Source: CAIZWU01 sp942492905 (lineage in GTDB: Bacteria > Verrucomicrobiota > Verrucomicrobiia > Verrucomicrobiales > V1-33). Taken from it: a stretch of 64,000 bases of DNA. The notes beneath the pieces were generated by a model. That model worked only from the letters and a program-made list of their open reading frames with translations. It searched no databases and was not told where the DNA came from. This document shows positions 27,505 through 35,208 of this stretch, piece by piece (within the stretch, counting starts at the first letter, position 1; each line of letters opens with the position of its first letter). Both the position numbers and the translations under genes were made by a program. Location of the stretch: assembly GCA_942492905.1 (NCBI GenBank), contig OW818657.1, positions 5,394,001 to 5,458,000 of the forward strand, read 5' to 3'.

Positions 27505-27699
27505 CGGGATAGCTTCTCAGCCCGGACGCATCGTGGCAATAACATTTTTTCGGCATCCTTTCCAATTTCGCCACATTCCCGATGGGCGTTTGCCAAATGG
27601 GAAAGCTGTGCTACATGTCCCGCCCCTTGCGCTCCGGCTTTTTGCGGATTCCCGTTTTTTCCCCGCTGCACGCGCGCTTTCCCCTCCCTCAGTCCCGTC

Positions 27700-29529
27700 A
27701 TGAATACCCGCATCCGCAATATCGCCATTATCGCCCACGTTGACCACGGAAAAACCACCCTCGTGGACAAACTGCTGCGTGCCGGCGGAGCCTTCCGGGA
27801 AAACCAGGTCGTCGCCGAACGCTCCATGGACTCCATGGACCTCGAAAAAGAAAAAGGCATCACCATCCGGTCCAAAAATACCTCCGTTCACTGGGGCGAC
27901 CGTATTATTAATATCGTCGACACCCCCGGCCACGCCGACTTCGGCGCGGAAGTGGAACGCGTCATGAAGATGGTCGATGGCGTGCTCCTCGTGGTGGACG
28001 CTTACGATGGTCCCCAGGCCCAGACCCGCTTTGTGCTGCGCAAGGCCCTCCAGGAAAACCTGAAAGTCATTCTCGTCATCAATAAAATCGACCGCCCGCA
28101 CTCCGAGCCGGCCGCGATGCATGACAAGGTGCTCGAACTCCTCATCGAACTCGACGCCAACGACGAACAGTTCAACGCCCCGACCTTCTACGGCTCCGCC
28201 CGCGATGGTTACTTCAAAGCCAATCTGTCCGACGAAAATGTGGACATGATCCCGCTTCTGCAAGGCATCTGGGACCACATCCCAGCTCCGGATGTCGATC
28301 CCGACGGTCCGTTCCGCATGTTGGCCTCCAACATCGCCTGGGACGACTACGTCGGACGTGTCGCCATGGGCAAGGTGCTCAGCGGCAAAGTTTCGAAAGG
28401 CGATAACATCTTCCTTTACCGTAAGGACGGGTCCAAGGTCCGCACCAAAGTCAGCCGTATTTTTGAATACTCCGCCCTCCAGACCAGCTTCGCCGAAGAA
28501 GCCGTCGCCGGCAACATCGTCGGCATCGCCGGCTGCGAAGACGTGGACATCGGGGAGACCCTCTCGACCTTGGAGGAAGATGTCGCGATTCCCTTCGTGG
28601 ACATCGACCCTCCGACCATTTCCATGGAGTTCAGCGTCAACGACAGCCCCGGTGCCGGTAAGGAAGGCAAATACGTCACCAGCCGTCAGATCCGCGATCG
28701 TCTGATGAAGGAGATGAAATCCAACATCTCCATCTTCGTCACCGACGGCGAACTCTCCGGCGTCTTCAACGTCAGCGCCCGTGGCGCGATGCAGATCGCG
28801 GTGCTGGTGGAGCAAATGCGCCGCGAAGGATTCGAGCTGCTGGTTTCCCGCCCGAACGTCATCACCAAGAAGGACGAAAATGGCACCACCACCGAGCCGT
28901 TCGAAACCCTCTACATCGAAGTCCCCGAGGAATACATCAACGGCGTGCTCAAGCGCATCAACGACCGTCGCGGCGTGCTCATCAACATGACCGCCCACAA
29001 GACCAGCAGCTTCATCGAAGCCGAAATCAGCACGCGCGGCCTGATCGGATTCGAATACGATCTGATGAACCTCACGAGCGGTCACGGCGTGATGAGCCAC
29101 CTCTTCAAGCACTACGCGCCATGGGCGGGCAGCATCGTCACCCGCACCAGCGGCACGTTGGTCAGCATGGAAACCGGCGAAGCCACTCCTTACAGCCTCG
29201 ACGTCGTGCAGACCCGCGGCAAACTCTTCGTCGGCCCTGGCGACATCGTTTACGCCGGCATGCTGGTCGGTGAAAACCCCCGCGCGGATGACCTCCCCGT
29301 CAATCCCTGCAAGGCCAAGCAGCTCACCAACTTCCGCACCACCGGCGCGGACAAAACGACCGGCCTGACCCCGCCGATCCGCTTCAGCTTGGAGCGCGCC
29401 ATCGAATACATCCAGGCCGACGAACTCGTCGAAGCCACTCCGAAAAACATCCGCCTCCGCAAACGCATCCTCGACTCCGGCGAACGCCGCCGCGTCCAGA
29501 AACGCGAAGACGCCCTCAGCGGCGTATAG
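27700..29529 (+). CDS. typA: Translational GTPase TypA/BipA
   Basis: A 609-residue ribosome-binding GTPase of the EF-G-like group, used in 50S assembly and stress adaptation at low temperature. The G1 loop is AHVDHGKTT (12-20), G3 is DTPGH (74-78) and G4 is NKID (128-131). It has the two beta-barrel and EF-G-like domains and the TypA-specific C-terminal domain, with the conserved ending around TPKNIRLRKRILD. Length matches the family. The start at 27700 (MNTRIRNIAI) is the usual one; a longer frame upstream is antisense to the repeat-protein promoter. A strong terminator follows at 29568. Confidence 0.97.
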   Translation: MNTRIRNIAIIAHVDHGKTTLVDKLLRAGGAFRENQVVAERSMDSMDLEKEKGITIRSKNTSVHWGDRIINIVDTPGHADFGAEVERVMKMVDGVLLVVDAYDGPQAQTRFVLRKALQENLKVILVINKIDRPHSEPAAMHDKVLELLIELDANDEQFNAPTFYGSARDGYFKANLSDENVDMIPLLQGIWDHIPAPDVDPDGPFRMLASNIAWDDYVGRVAMGKVLSGKVSKGDNIFLYRKDGSKVRTKVSRIFEYSALQTSFAEEAVAGNIVGIAGCEDVDIGETLSTLEEDVAIPFVDIDPPTISMEFSVNDSPGAGKEGKYVTSRQIRDRLMKEMKSNISIFVTDGELSGVFNVSARGAMQIAVLVEQMRREGFELLVSRPNVITKKDENGTTTEPFETLYIEVPEEYINGVLKRINDRRGVLINMTAHKTSSFIEAEISTRGLIGFEYDLMNLTSGHGVMSHLFKHYAPWAGSIVTRTSGTLVSMETGEATPYSLDVVQTRGKLFVGPGDIVYAGMLVGENPRADDLPVNPCKAKQLTNFRTTGADKTTGLTPPIRFSLERAIEYIQADELVEATPKNIRLRKRILDSGERRRVQKREDALSGV

Positions 29530-29544
29530 GGAGCCCGGGGCTCC
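29530..29544. repeat. Perfect short palindrome after typA
   Basis: GGAGCCC-G-GGGCTCC begins directly after the typA stop codon and precedes the T-tract terminator. It may help define the 3' end of the message. Confidence 0.55.
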
Positions 29545-29567
29545 GGCCCCGATTGTCCAGATCCAAC

Positions 29568-29600
29568 AAAAAGCACGGTCCGCAAGGTCCGTGCTTTTTT
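29568..29600 (+). terminator. Rho-independent terminator of typA
   Basis: AAAAAGCACGG pairs with CCGTGCTTTTT around a ten-base loop, and the stem runs into a six-T tract. The A-rich left arm would also let it work on the minus strand. Confidence 0.9.
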
Positions 29601-29700
29601 GTGCCGGCGACCAGTGCGCCAGAACGCATCCACTCAATTCACAATTGCAGGAACGCGGATCCCCCTGACCATTCATCCATCCTGCAGGAATTTCCGATCC

Positions 29701-30204
29701 ATGAAACACTCGCCACAGATGATTCTGATGGGCTTGCTCTCCATCCTCCCATTGGCATGCACGAGTTCCACAACCCGGGCCCCGGAGAGCGGCGTGATTG
29801 CTCCCGACAGCACCCTGGAGAGTTATTATTTGCCATTCTGGGACAAAAAAACGGAGGAGAAGACCCGGCTGTTCACTTTCCGCCGGGGAAGAGATGGCTA
29901 TACGCTCATCGACAATGCCACCGGCAGAACCATCCGCCGTAACATCTACTACCAAAAATCGTTTGGAGGCGCGTTCCCCACCATCAAAGTGCAGGTCATC
30001 AACTCCCGGTTCATCGTATTTCCCGAGACCATCAGGGGCAGCGAGGTTCCGGGTGAATTATTCTGCGACATGAAGGCGGTGACGCGCATCCATGATCTGA
30101 AACGCCGCCGGATGCTCCCCACCGGCGCCCCCTATCAATACAATCGCAATGTCCCGCTGAAATATGACGTGGACCGTCTCATCCGGCAGACCAAGGAGGA
30201 GTAA
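29701..30204 (+). CDS. Small lipoprotein of unknown function
   Basis: A 167-residue protein with a lipoprotein signal peptide ending LPLACTSS, so the cysteine at about position 20 is the likely lipid-modified residue and the mature protein sits at a membrane in the periplasm. The mature part is rich in beta strands and basic residues (TFRRGRDGYTLID, TGRTIRRNIYYQ) and is not recognised. The start at 29701 has an AGGA sequence about ten bases upstream. It sits between typA and mntR, converging on mntR with only 12 bases between stops; I see no reason to link it to manganese. Confidence 0.65.
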   Translation: MKHSPQMILMGLLSILPLACTSSTTRAPESGVIAPDSTLESYYLPFWDKKTEEKTRLFTFRRGRDGYTLIDNATGRTIRRNIYYQKSFGGAFPTIKVQVINSRFIVFPETIRGSEVPGELFCDMKAVTRIHDLKRRRMLPTGAPYQYNRNVPLKYDVDRLIRQTKEE

Positions 30205-30216
30205 TCCTGGAAAGGT

Positions 30217-30645
30217 TCACCCGCGCGCCAGCCGCGTCTTCAATTTCCTCACCAAGGTCGGATTGCTCTCCAGTTCTTCGGTAATCATCGTCAGCACCCC
30301 CAGCGTCTGGCTGGAAATGTGGTGTTCCATGCCTTCCACGTCATTGTAAATCGTCTCTTCATCGATCCCGAAACGCCGCAGCAGGCGCGTGAGCACCTCA
30401 TGCCGCTCAATGATGTGGCGGGCGATCTCCCGTCCTTTGTCCGTCAGGATGATGCCCCGGTATTTTTCGTAAATGACAAAGCCTTCCGTATCCATCCGCT
30501 GGATCATGGCGGACACGCTGGCCTGGGAAACGCCCAGATTCGCTGCAATCTCCACTGCCCGCGCGTAACCCTTGGCTTCGATGAGCTGGTGGATCTGCTC
30601 AAGGTAATCCTGGACAGCGGTGGTGGTTTGGGGCGGGAGCGGCAC
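30217..30645 (-). CDS. mntR: Manganese-responsive transcriptional repressor MntR
   Basis: A 142-residue DtxR-family regulator, equal in length to Bacillus subtilis MntR and very similar in pattern. Residues 10-75 form the winged helix-turn-helix (GYARAVEIAANLGVSQASVSAMIQRM, then YEKYRGIILTDKG). The metal site is visible: DYLEQIH near the N-terminus, RHEV in the middle and the IYNDVEGMEHHIS stretch with its Glu and His ligands. When manganese is plentiful it should bind DNA and shut off uptake. It has no C-terminal SH3 domain, as is usual for MntR. It diverges from the outer-membrane protein gene, with a palindromic operator candidate between them. Confidence 0.95.
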   Translation of the reverse strand: MPLPPQTTTAVQDYLEQIHQLIEAKGYARAVEIAANLGVSQASVSAMIQRMDTEGFVIYEKYRGIILTDKGREIARHIIERHEVLTRLLRRFGIDEETIYNDVEGMEHHISSQTLGVLTMITEELESNPTLVRKLKTRLARG

Positions 30646-30696
30646 TCGTGCATCATAACCGCGCGGGGCAACGACTCAATCCGAAAAATTTACGCT

Positions 30697-30726
30697 TTGA
30701 CAGAATTACTTAGATGCAACTAAGTC
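30697..30726 (+). promoter_or_regulatory. Promoter with candidate MntR operator (upstream of the outer-membrane protein gene)
   Basis: A -35 box TTGACA (30697-30702) is followed by the perfect inverted repeat ACTTAG-N6-CTAAGT (30708-30725), which overlaps the expected -10 position (TAAGTC from 30721, spacing 18). The same repeat is found at 31527 upstream of mntA. DtxR-family repressors bind such palindromes, so this is a good MntR operator candidate; it may also control the divergent mntR gene. Confidence 0.75.
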
Positions 30727-30734
30727 TATTCGTC

Positions 30735-31520
30735 ATGACGAACTTCCTTTGCCGATCACCACTTCCGCCCTGCGCCGCCGTTTTCTCCGCGCTCCTGATC
30801 GCAGTGTCATCGCCCGCCGCCGATTCTCTGCGCGAACTGAGCACCGACCGCCCAGACACCACCGAAAGCGCCCGCAGCGTGGACGCCGGGCATTTTCAGT
30901 TCGAACTCGAAATCGCCGCATGGGAGCACGATGGCGGCACCCGCACCCTGAATCTGGGCGAATTCAATCTGAAGGTGGGTCTGGATGACTCCACCGACCT
31001 GCAATTGGTCCTGCCTCTCTTCAGCCGCACCAGCGGGGGACCGGAAGGATTCGGCGATATCGAACTCCGGCTGAAACGGAATTTGTGGGGCAATGACGAC
31101 GGCCCCACCGCGCTGGCCGTGATGCCGTTTGTGAAAATCCCCACCGCCGCCCATGACCTTGGAAACGGAAAGTGGGAAGGCGGCTTCATCGTGCCCTTCG
31201 CCTTTTCCCTGCCTGCCGGCTGGGAGTCCGCGGTGATGACCGAGATCGACCTCGCCGCCGATGAAACCGGGGAAGGCTACCACGCCGTTTTCGTGAATTC
31301 CATCACCGCCAGCCACGGCCTGTCGGAATCGACCGCGTTTTTTGTGGAGTTGGTCAGCGTGCTCAGCGCAGAGTCCGGCGCGGACGATGAAGCCTATTTC
31401 AACGCCGGCCTGACCTGGGCCGTGCGGCCACAGTGGCAGGTGGATGGCGGCATCCGCGCCGGGCTGACATCCGCCTCCACCGACTTCACCCCATTCCTTG
31501 GATTCAGTGCCAAATTTTGA
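30735..31520 (+). CDS. Outer-membrane beta-barrel protein of the transporter (MetA-pathway) family
   Basis: A 261-residue exported protein. The signal peptide runs to about residue 30 (ALLIAVSSPAADS). After it comes the TDRPDTTESA motif typical of the 'transporter' family of outer-membrane barrels (Phenol_MetA_deg type), then alternating beta strands, and a final phenylalanine (FLGFSAKF), the usual outer-membrane insertion signal. Family members are assumed to be channels for small molecules. Because it shares the ACTTAG-N6-CTAAGT element with the mntABCD operon and lies between mntR and mntA, I infer that it may pass manganese across the outer membrane, much as MnoP does in Bradyrhizobium, to which I see no evident sequence relation. 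Confidence 0.75.
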   Translation: MTNFLCRSPLPPCAAVFSALLIAVSSPAADSLRELSTDRPDTTESARSVDAGHFQFELEIAAWEHDGGTRTLNLGEFNLKVGLDDSTDLQLVLPLFSRTSGGPEGFGDIELRLKRNLWGNDDGPTALAVMPFVKIPTAAHDLGNGKWEGGFIVPFAFSLPAGWESAVMTEIDLAADETGEGYHAVFVNSITASHGLSESTAFFVELVSVLSAESGADDEAYFNAGLTWAVRPQWQVDGGIRAGLTSASTDFTPFLGFSAKF

Positions 31521-31545
31521 CCCCGGACTTAGCCAATCCTAAGAT
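31517..31545 (+). promoter_or_regulatory. Promoter with candidate MntR operator (upstream of mntA)
   Basis: TTGACC (31517-31522), a 17-base spacer and TAAGAT (31540-31545) make a good sigma-70-type promoter. The inverted repeat ACTTAG-N6-CTAAGA (31527-31544) covers the spacer and -10 box, ideal for repression. It matches the repeat at 30708 in both arms except the final base, with the same 6-base centre length. Confidence 0.8.
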
Positions 31546-31556
31546 TATCAGTTGAT

Positions 31557-32531
31557 ATGAATACAATCCCCACTACCAGTCAAAGCGTTATGACCGTCGC
31601 TTTTCCTCATCAACCGGTGAACCGTCGCCGCGTCGCCTGCCTGCTCATGGCCGCCACCGCGTTGATGTTCACTGGTTGCGGGGCAGAAAAATCCGGCGCG
31701 TCATCCGGCAAAAAACGCATCATCACCAGCTTCACCATCATCGCCGATATGGCGAGGGAAGTGGCGGGCACTGCCGCCGAGGTGGAATCCATCACCAAGC
31801 CCGGCGCCGAGATCCACGGCTATGAACCCACCCCCAAAGACATCGTCAAAGCCCAGCAAGCCGACCTCGTCCTGTGGAATGGGATGAACCTGGAAGTTTG
31901 GTTTGAGAAGTTTTTCCAAAACCTCAAGGACGTGCCCGGCGTGATCATCAGCGAGGGCATTGAACCCATGGGGATCACCACTGGCCCCTACACCGGCAAA
32001 CCGAACCCGCACGCCTGGATGTCGCCGGCCAATGCGGCCATTTACGTGGAAAACATCCGGAAGGCCCTCGTGAAAATCGATCCCGCCAACGAACCGGTCT
32101 ACACCGCCAATGCGGCGGCCTATACGGCAAAAATCAAAGCCCTCGACGAACCCGTCCGCCAGAAACTGGCCGCCATTCCTGAAGCCCGGCGCTGGCTGGT
32201 CACCAGCGAAGGCGCGTTTTCCTATCTTTGCCAGAACTATGGTCTGAAAGCCCTCTTCCTCTGGCCCATCAACGCCGATGCCCAGGGGACGCCCCAGCAG
32301 GTGAAGGCCGTTATCGATGGCGTGCGCGAACACCAAGTCCCCGTTGTCTTTTCCGAAAGCACCATCAGTCCCGAACCCATCAAACAAGTCGCCCGGGAAA
32401 CCGGAGCCCGTTACGGCGGCGTGCTTTATGTCGATTCCCTGACGGACTCCAACGGCCCGGCCCCGACGTATTTGAAATTGCTGGAAATCAATGCGGACAC
32501 CATTCTGAAAGGTTTTTCGAACCAGCCATGA
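31557..32531 (+). CDS. mntA: Manganese ABC transporter, substrate-binding lipoprotein
   Basis: A 324-residue cluster A-I (metal) binding protein. It has a lipoprotein-type signal ending MFTGC, then two lobes joined by a long helix. The four metal ligands can be placed: His in EIHGYEP, His in NPHAWMSP, Glu in VFSESTISP and Asp in YVDSLTDSNGP, the His-His-Glu-Asp set that favours manganese over zinc. It delivers the metal to the MntCD permease. The start is uncertain: if the promoter at 31517 is right, transcription begins near 31552 and the second ATG at 31590 gives a more normal leader. Its stop overlaps the start of mntB (ATGA). Confidence 0.93.
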   Translation: MNTIPTTSQSVMTVAFPHQPVNRRRVACLLMAATALMFTGCGAEKSGASSGKKRIITSFTIIADMAREVAGTAAEVESITKPGAEIHGYEPTPKDIVKAQQADLVLWNGMNLEVWFEKFFQNLKDVPGVIISEGIEPMGITTGPYTGKPNPHAWMSPANAAIYVENIRKALVKIDPANEPVYTANAAAYTAKIKALDEPVRQKLAAIPEARRWLVTSEGAFSYLCQNYGLKALFLWPINADAQGTPQQVKAVIDGVREHQVPVVFSESTISPEPIKQVARETGARYGGVLYVDSLTDSNGPAPTYLKLLEINADTILKGFSNQP

Positions 32532-33445
32532 GTGATTCTCCCGATCGCCCTGCCCCGCTCCTGCACTTGGAGGTGCAGCAGGTTTCTGTGGTTTATTCCA
32601 ATGGGCACCACGCCCTGCGCGACGCCACGTTTGCCCTGAGCGGTGGCACCATCTGCGCGTTGGTGGGGGTGAACGGGAGCGGCAAGTCCACCCTTTTCAA
32701 AAGCATCATGGGCTTCCTCCGCCCCTCGGCAGGCCAGGTCAGAATCAACGGCCAACCGGTCGCGGCGGCCCTGAAACAACACCTCGTGGCCTACGTGCCG
32801 CAGGCGGAGGAAGTGGACTGGCAATTCCCCGTCAGCGTGTGGGACGTCGTCATGATGGGGCGCTATGGCGCCATGAATTTCCTGCGTATCCCTCGGGCCG
32901 CCGACAAGGCCGCCGTGGAGGAAAGTCTGCGCCGCGTCTCCATGTGGGACTTCCGCGACCGACAGATCGGTGAACTCAGCGGTGGCCAGAAAAAACGCGT
33001 CTTCCTCGCGCGGGCCCTCGCGCAGGGCGGCCGCATCATTTTGTTGGATGAGCCCTTCACCGGCGTGGATGTCAAAACCGAAGAAGCCATCATCGACCTG
33101 CTCCGGGAACTCCGCACCGCCGGCTGCATCATGCTGGTCTCGACCCACAACCTCGGCAGCGTGCCGGAGTTCTGTGACCAGGTCGTCCTGTTGAACCGCA
33201 CCGTGCTCGCTAGCGGCCCCACCGCGGACGTCTTCACAGAGCAGAACCTGACCACGGCCTTCGGCGGCGTCCTCCGGCAATTCCACTTCGAGCACAGCAC
33301 CATCCAGGAACACGACGGCCGCACCGTCCGTCTCCTGACTGACGATGAGCGGCCCCTCGTCTTCGGCAAAGACGGGCACCTCGAATACAAGGATCGCCAG
33401 GGCCGGGAGGATTTGGTGCGGCAACGTGAAGAACAGGAAGGGTGA
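32528..33445 (+). CDS. mntB: Manganese ABC transporter, ATP-binding protein
   Basis: A 305-residue ABC ATPase of the metal-transport family. The Walker A motif is GVNGSGKST, the signature is LSGGQKKR and Walker B with the catalytic glutamate is RIILLDEPFTGVD; the His switch is in STHNLG. It has a C-terminal extension of about 50 residues beyond the normal ATPase core (LLTDDERPLVFGKDG). It powers import of the metal captured by MntA. The ATG overlaps the mntA stop by four bases, and its own stop lies just before the mntC start, so translation is coupled across the operon. Confidence 0.94.
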   Translation: MSDSPDRPAPLLHLEVQQVSVVYSNGHHALRDATFALSGGTICALVGVNGSGKSTLFKSIMGFLRPSAGQVRINGQPVAAALKQHLVAYVPQAEEVDWQFPVSVWDVVMMGRYGAMNFLRIPRAADKAAVEESLRRVSMWDFRDRQIGELSGGQKKRVFLARALAQGGRIILLDEPFTGVDVKTEEAIIDLLRELRTAGCIMLVSTHNLGSVPEFCDQVVLLNRTVLASGPTADVFTEQNLTTAFGGVLRQFHFEHSTIQEHDGRTVRLLTDDERPLVFGKDGHLEYKDRQGREDLVRQREEQEG

Positions 33446-33471
33446 GTCACCCCCTCATACAAATCGCCGTC

Positions 33472-34335
33472 ATGCCCGATTTTCTGACCCCGTTCCACTA
33501 CGACTACATGCTGCGCGCCATCTGGGTGAGCGCGCTGGTCGGAGGCGTGTGTGGGTTTCTCTCGTCCTTCATCACCCTGAAGGGCTGGTCCCTCATGGGC
33601 GATGCGTTGTCCCACGCGGTGGTGCCTGGGGTGGCGCTGGCGCATTTGCTGAAGCTGCCGTTTGCCCTCGGGGCTTTTGTGGCCGGTTTGCTGGCGTCGG
33701 GAGCGATGGCGCTGATCAAGGCGAAGAGCCGGATCCGGGAGGATGCCAGCATCGGGATTGTTTTCACTTCGTTTTTCGCCTTGGGATTGTTATTGATTTC
33801 ACTGAATCCCGCCGGTGTGGACCGGAAGACGATTATCTTCGGGAATCTCCTCGGCATCCCTGACAAGGAAGTATGGCAACTGGTGATCATCAGTGGCGTG
33901 ACCCTGCTGGTGGTGGGGCTGAAATGGCGGGATCTGATGTTGTTCTGTTTTGATCCGAATCAGGCCCAAACCATTGGCCTGCGCACCGGGCTGCTGCATC
34001 TGACCCTGCTCACGCTGCTGTCCGCCACAGCCGTCGCGGCGCTGCAGACGGTGGGCGCCATCCTGGTGGTGGCGATGCTGATCACCCCGGGCGCGACTGC
34101 GTATCTGCTCACCGACCGCTTCGGAGTCATGTTATGGCTTTCGGCCGGACTGGGAGTCGTCACCTCCGTCGTGGGGGCCTATGCCAGTTATTTTTTCAAC
34201 GGCGCCACCGGTGGTTGCATCGTCACCCTGCAAACCCTGATTTTCCTGGGGGCGTTCCTGTTCGCACCCAAACACGGCCTGCTCTCCGCCCGCCGCCGGG
34301 CGCGGGCCAATTTTGAGGCCACCGCCGCATCATGA
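33472..34335 (+). CDS. mntC: Manganese ABC transporter, permease
   Basis: A 287-residue integral membrane protein of the ABC-3 family with about eight to nine membrane helices. The conserved cytoplasmic loop GWSLMGDALSHAVVPGVAL contacts the ATPase, and VGAILVVAMLITPGATAYLL is the second family signature. The start at 33472 (MPDFLTPFHY) aligns with the start of the paralogous permease mntD; a GTG at 33442, overlapping the mntB stop, would add ten residues and cannot be excluded. Together with MntD it probably forms a heterodimeric channel. Confidence 0.92.
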   Translation: MPDFLTPFHYDYMLRAIWVSALVGGVCGFLSSFITLKGWSLMGDALSHAVVPGVALAHLLKLPFALGAFVAGLLASGAMALIKAKSRIREDASIGIVFTSFFALGLLLISLNPAGVDRKTIIFGNLLGIPDKEVWQLVIISGVTLLVVGLKWRDLMLFCFDPNQAQTIGLRTGLLHLTLLTLLSATAVAALQTVGAILVVAMLITPGATAYLLTDRFGVMLWLSAGLGVVTSVVGAYASYFFNGATGGCIVTLQTLIFLGAFLFAPKHGLLSARRRARANFEATAAS

Positions 34336-35195
34336 CTTTTTTCGATCCGCTCCATTTCGAATTCATGCGCCATGCCCTGCTCACCGGCTCGGTGGTGGCC
34401 GCCTTGTGTGCGGTGTTGTCGTGTTTTGTGGTGTTGAAAGGCTGGTCGCTGATGGGGGATGCCATTTCCCATGCGGTGCTGCCGGGAATCGTTCTGGCTT
34501 ATCTGGCCGGATGGCCGCTGGCGGTGGGCGCCTTTTTGTCGGGCCTGCTCTGCTCCGCCGCGACCGGTTATATCAAACAAAACAGCCGCATCAAGGAGGA
34601 TACGGTTCTGGGGGTGGTGTTCACGGGATTGTTCGCCTTTGGCTTGGTCCTGCATAGCCGCACGGAGTCGGAACTGCACCTTGATCACATCCTGTTCGGC
34701 CATCTCCTTGGTATAACCGATTCCGTCGCCCGCCAGGTTTACGGCGTGGGAACGTTTGTGGTTGGGTTGGTGCTGGTCCTGCGGCGGGACTTGTTGCTGG
34801 TGTGTTTCGATCCCAGCCATGCCCGGGTGCTGTCCATGCCCGTGAAGATCCTGACTTATCTGCTGCTGGCCCTGCTGGTGCTGGCCATCGTGGTTTCCCT
34901 GCAGGCGGTGGGGATTATTCTCGTGATCGCCATGCTGATCACTCCGGGGTGCACGGCGCACCTTTGGACGGACCGTTTCGACCGGATGATGGTCATCTCG
35001 GTGGGCACCGCAGTGGCTTCCACTGCCCTCGGTATCTTGGTCAGTTACCATCTCGACGGCGACTCTGCCTCCTGCATCGTCCTCGCCCAGTCGCTGGCCT
35101 TTGCGGCCTCGTTCCTCTTTGCCCCGAAGCATGGATGGCTGGCCTCGAAACGGCGCGCGGCCCGGAATTCCGCCTTTCCCTCCGCCGTGTCCTGA
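34332..35195 (+). CDS. mntD: Manganese ABC transporter, second permease
   Basis: A 287-residue ABC-3 family permease, paralogous to mntC. It keeps GWSLMGDAISHAVLPGIVL and VGIILVIAMLITPGCTAHL and has a similar helix count. Systems with two permeases occur in MntABCD and TroABCD transporters. The ATG overlaps the mntC stop (ATGA). The closing region LFAPKHGWLASKRR matches the end of mntC (LFAPKHGLLSARRR). gatB begins 13 bases downstream, so it may be partly co-transcribed with the transporter operon. Confidence 0.93.
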   Translation: MTFFDPLHFEFMRHALLTGSVVAALCAVLSCFVVLKGWSLMGDAISHAVLPGIVLAYLAGWPLAVGAFLSGLLCSAATGYIKQNSRIKEDTVLGVVFTGLFAFGLVLHSRTESELHLDHILFGHLLGITDSVARQVYGVGTFVVGLVLVLRRDLLLVCFDPSHARVLSMPVKILTYLLLALLVLAIVVSLQAVGIILVIAMLITPGCTAHLWTDRFDRMMVISVGTAVASTALGILVSYHLDGDSASCIVLAQSLAFAASFLFAPKHGWLASKRRAARNSAFPSAVS

Positions 35196-35208
35196 GCCAA
35201 CACAGGCC

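Noticed and set aside
27517..29955. An 812-codon open frame on the minus strand, opposite typA
   Set aside because: typA is certain. The antisense translation has the typical low-complexity Val/Ala/Asp pattern of a shadow frame and runs through the typA terminator.
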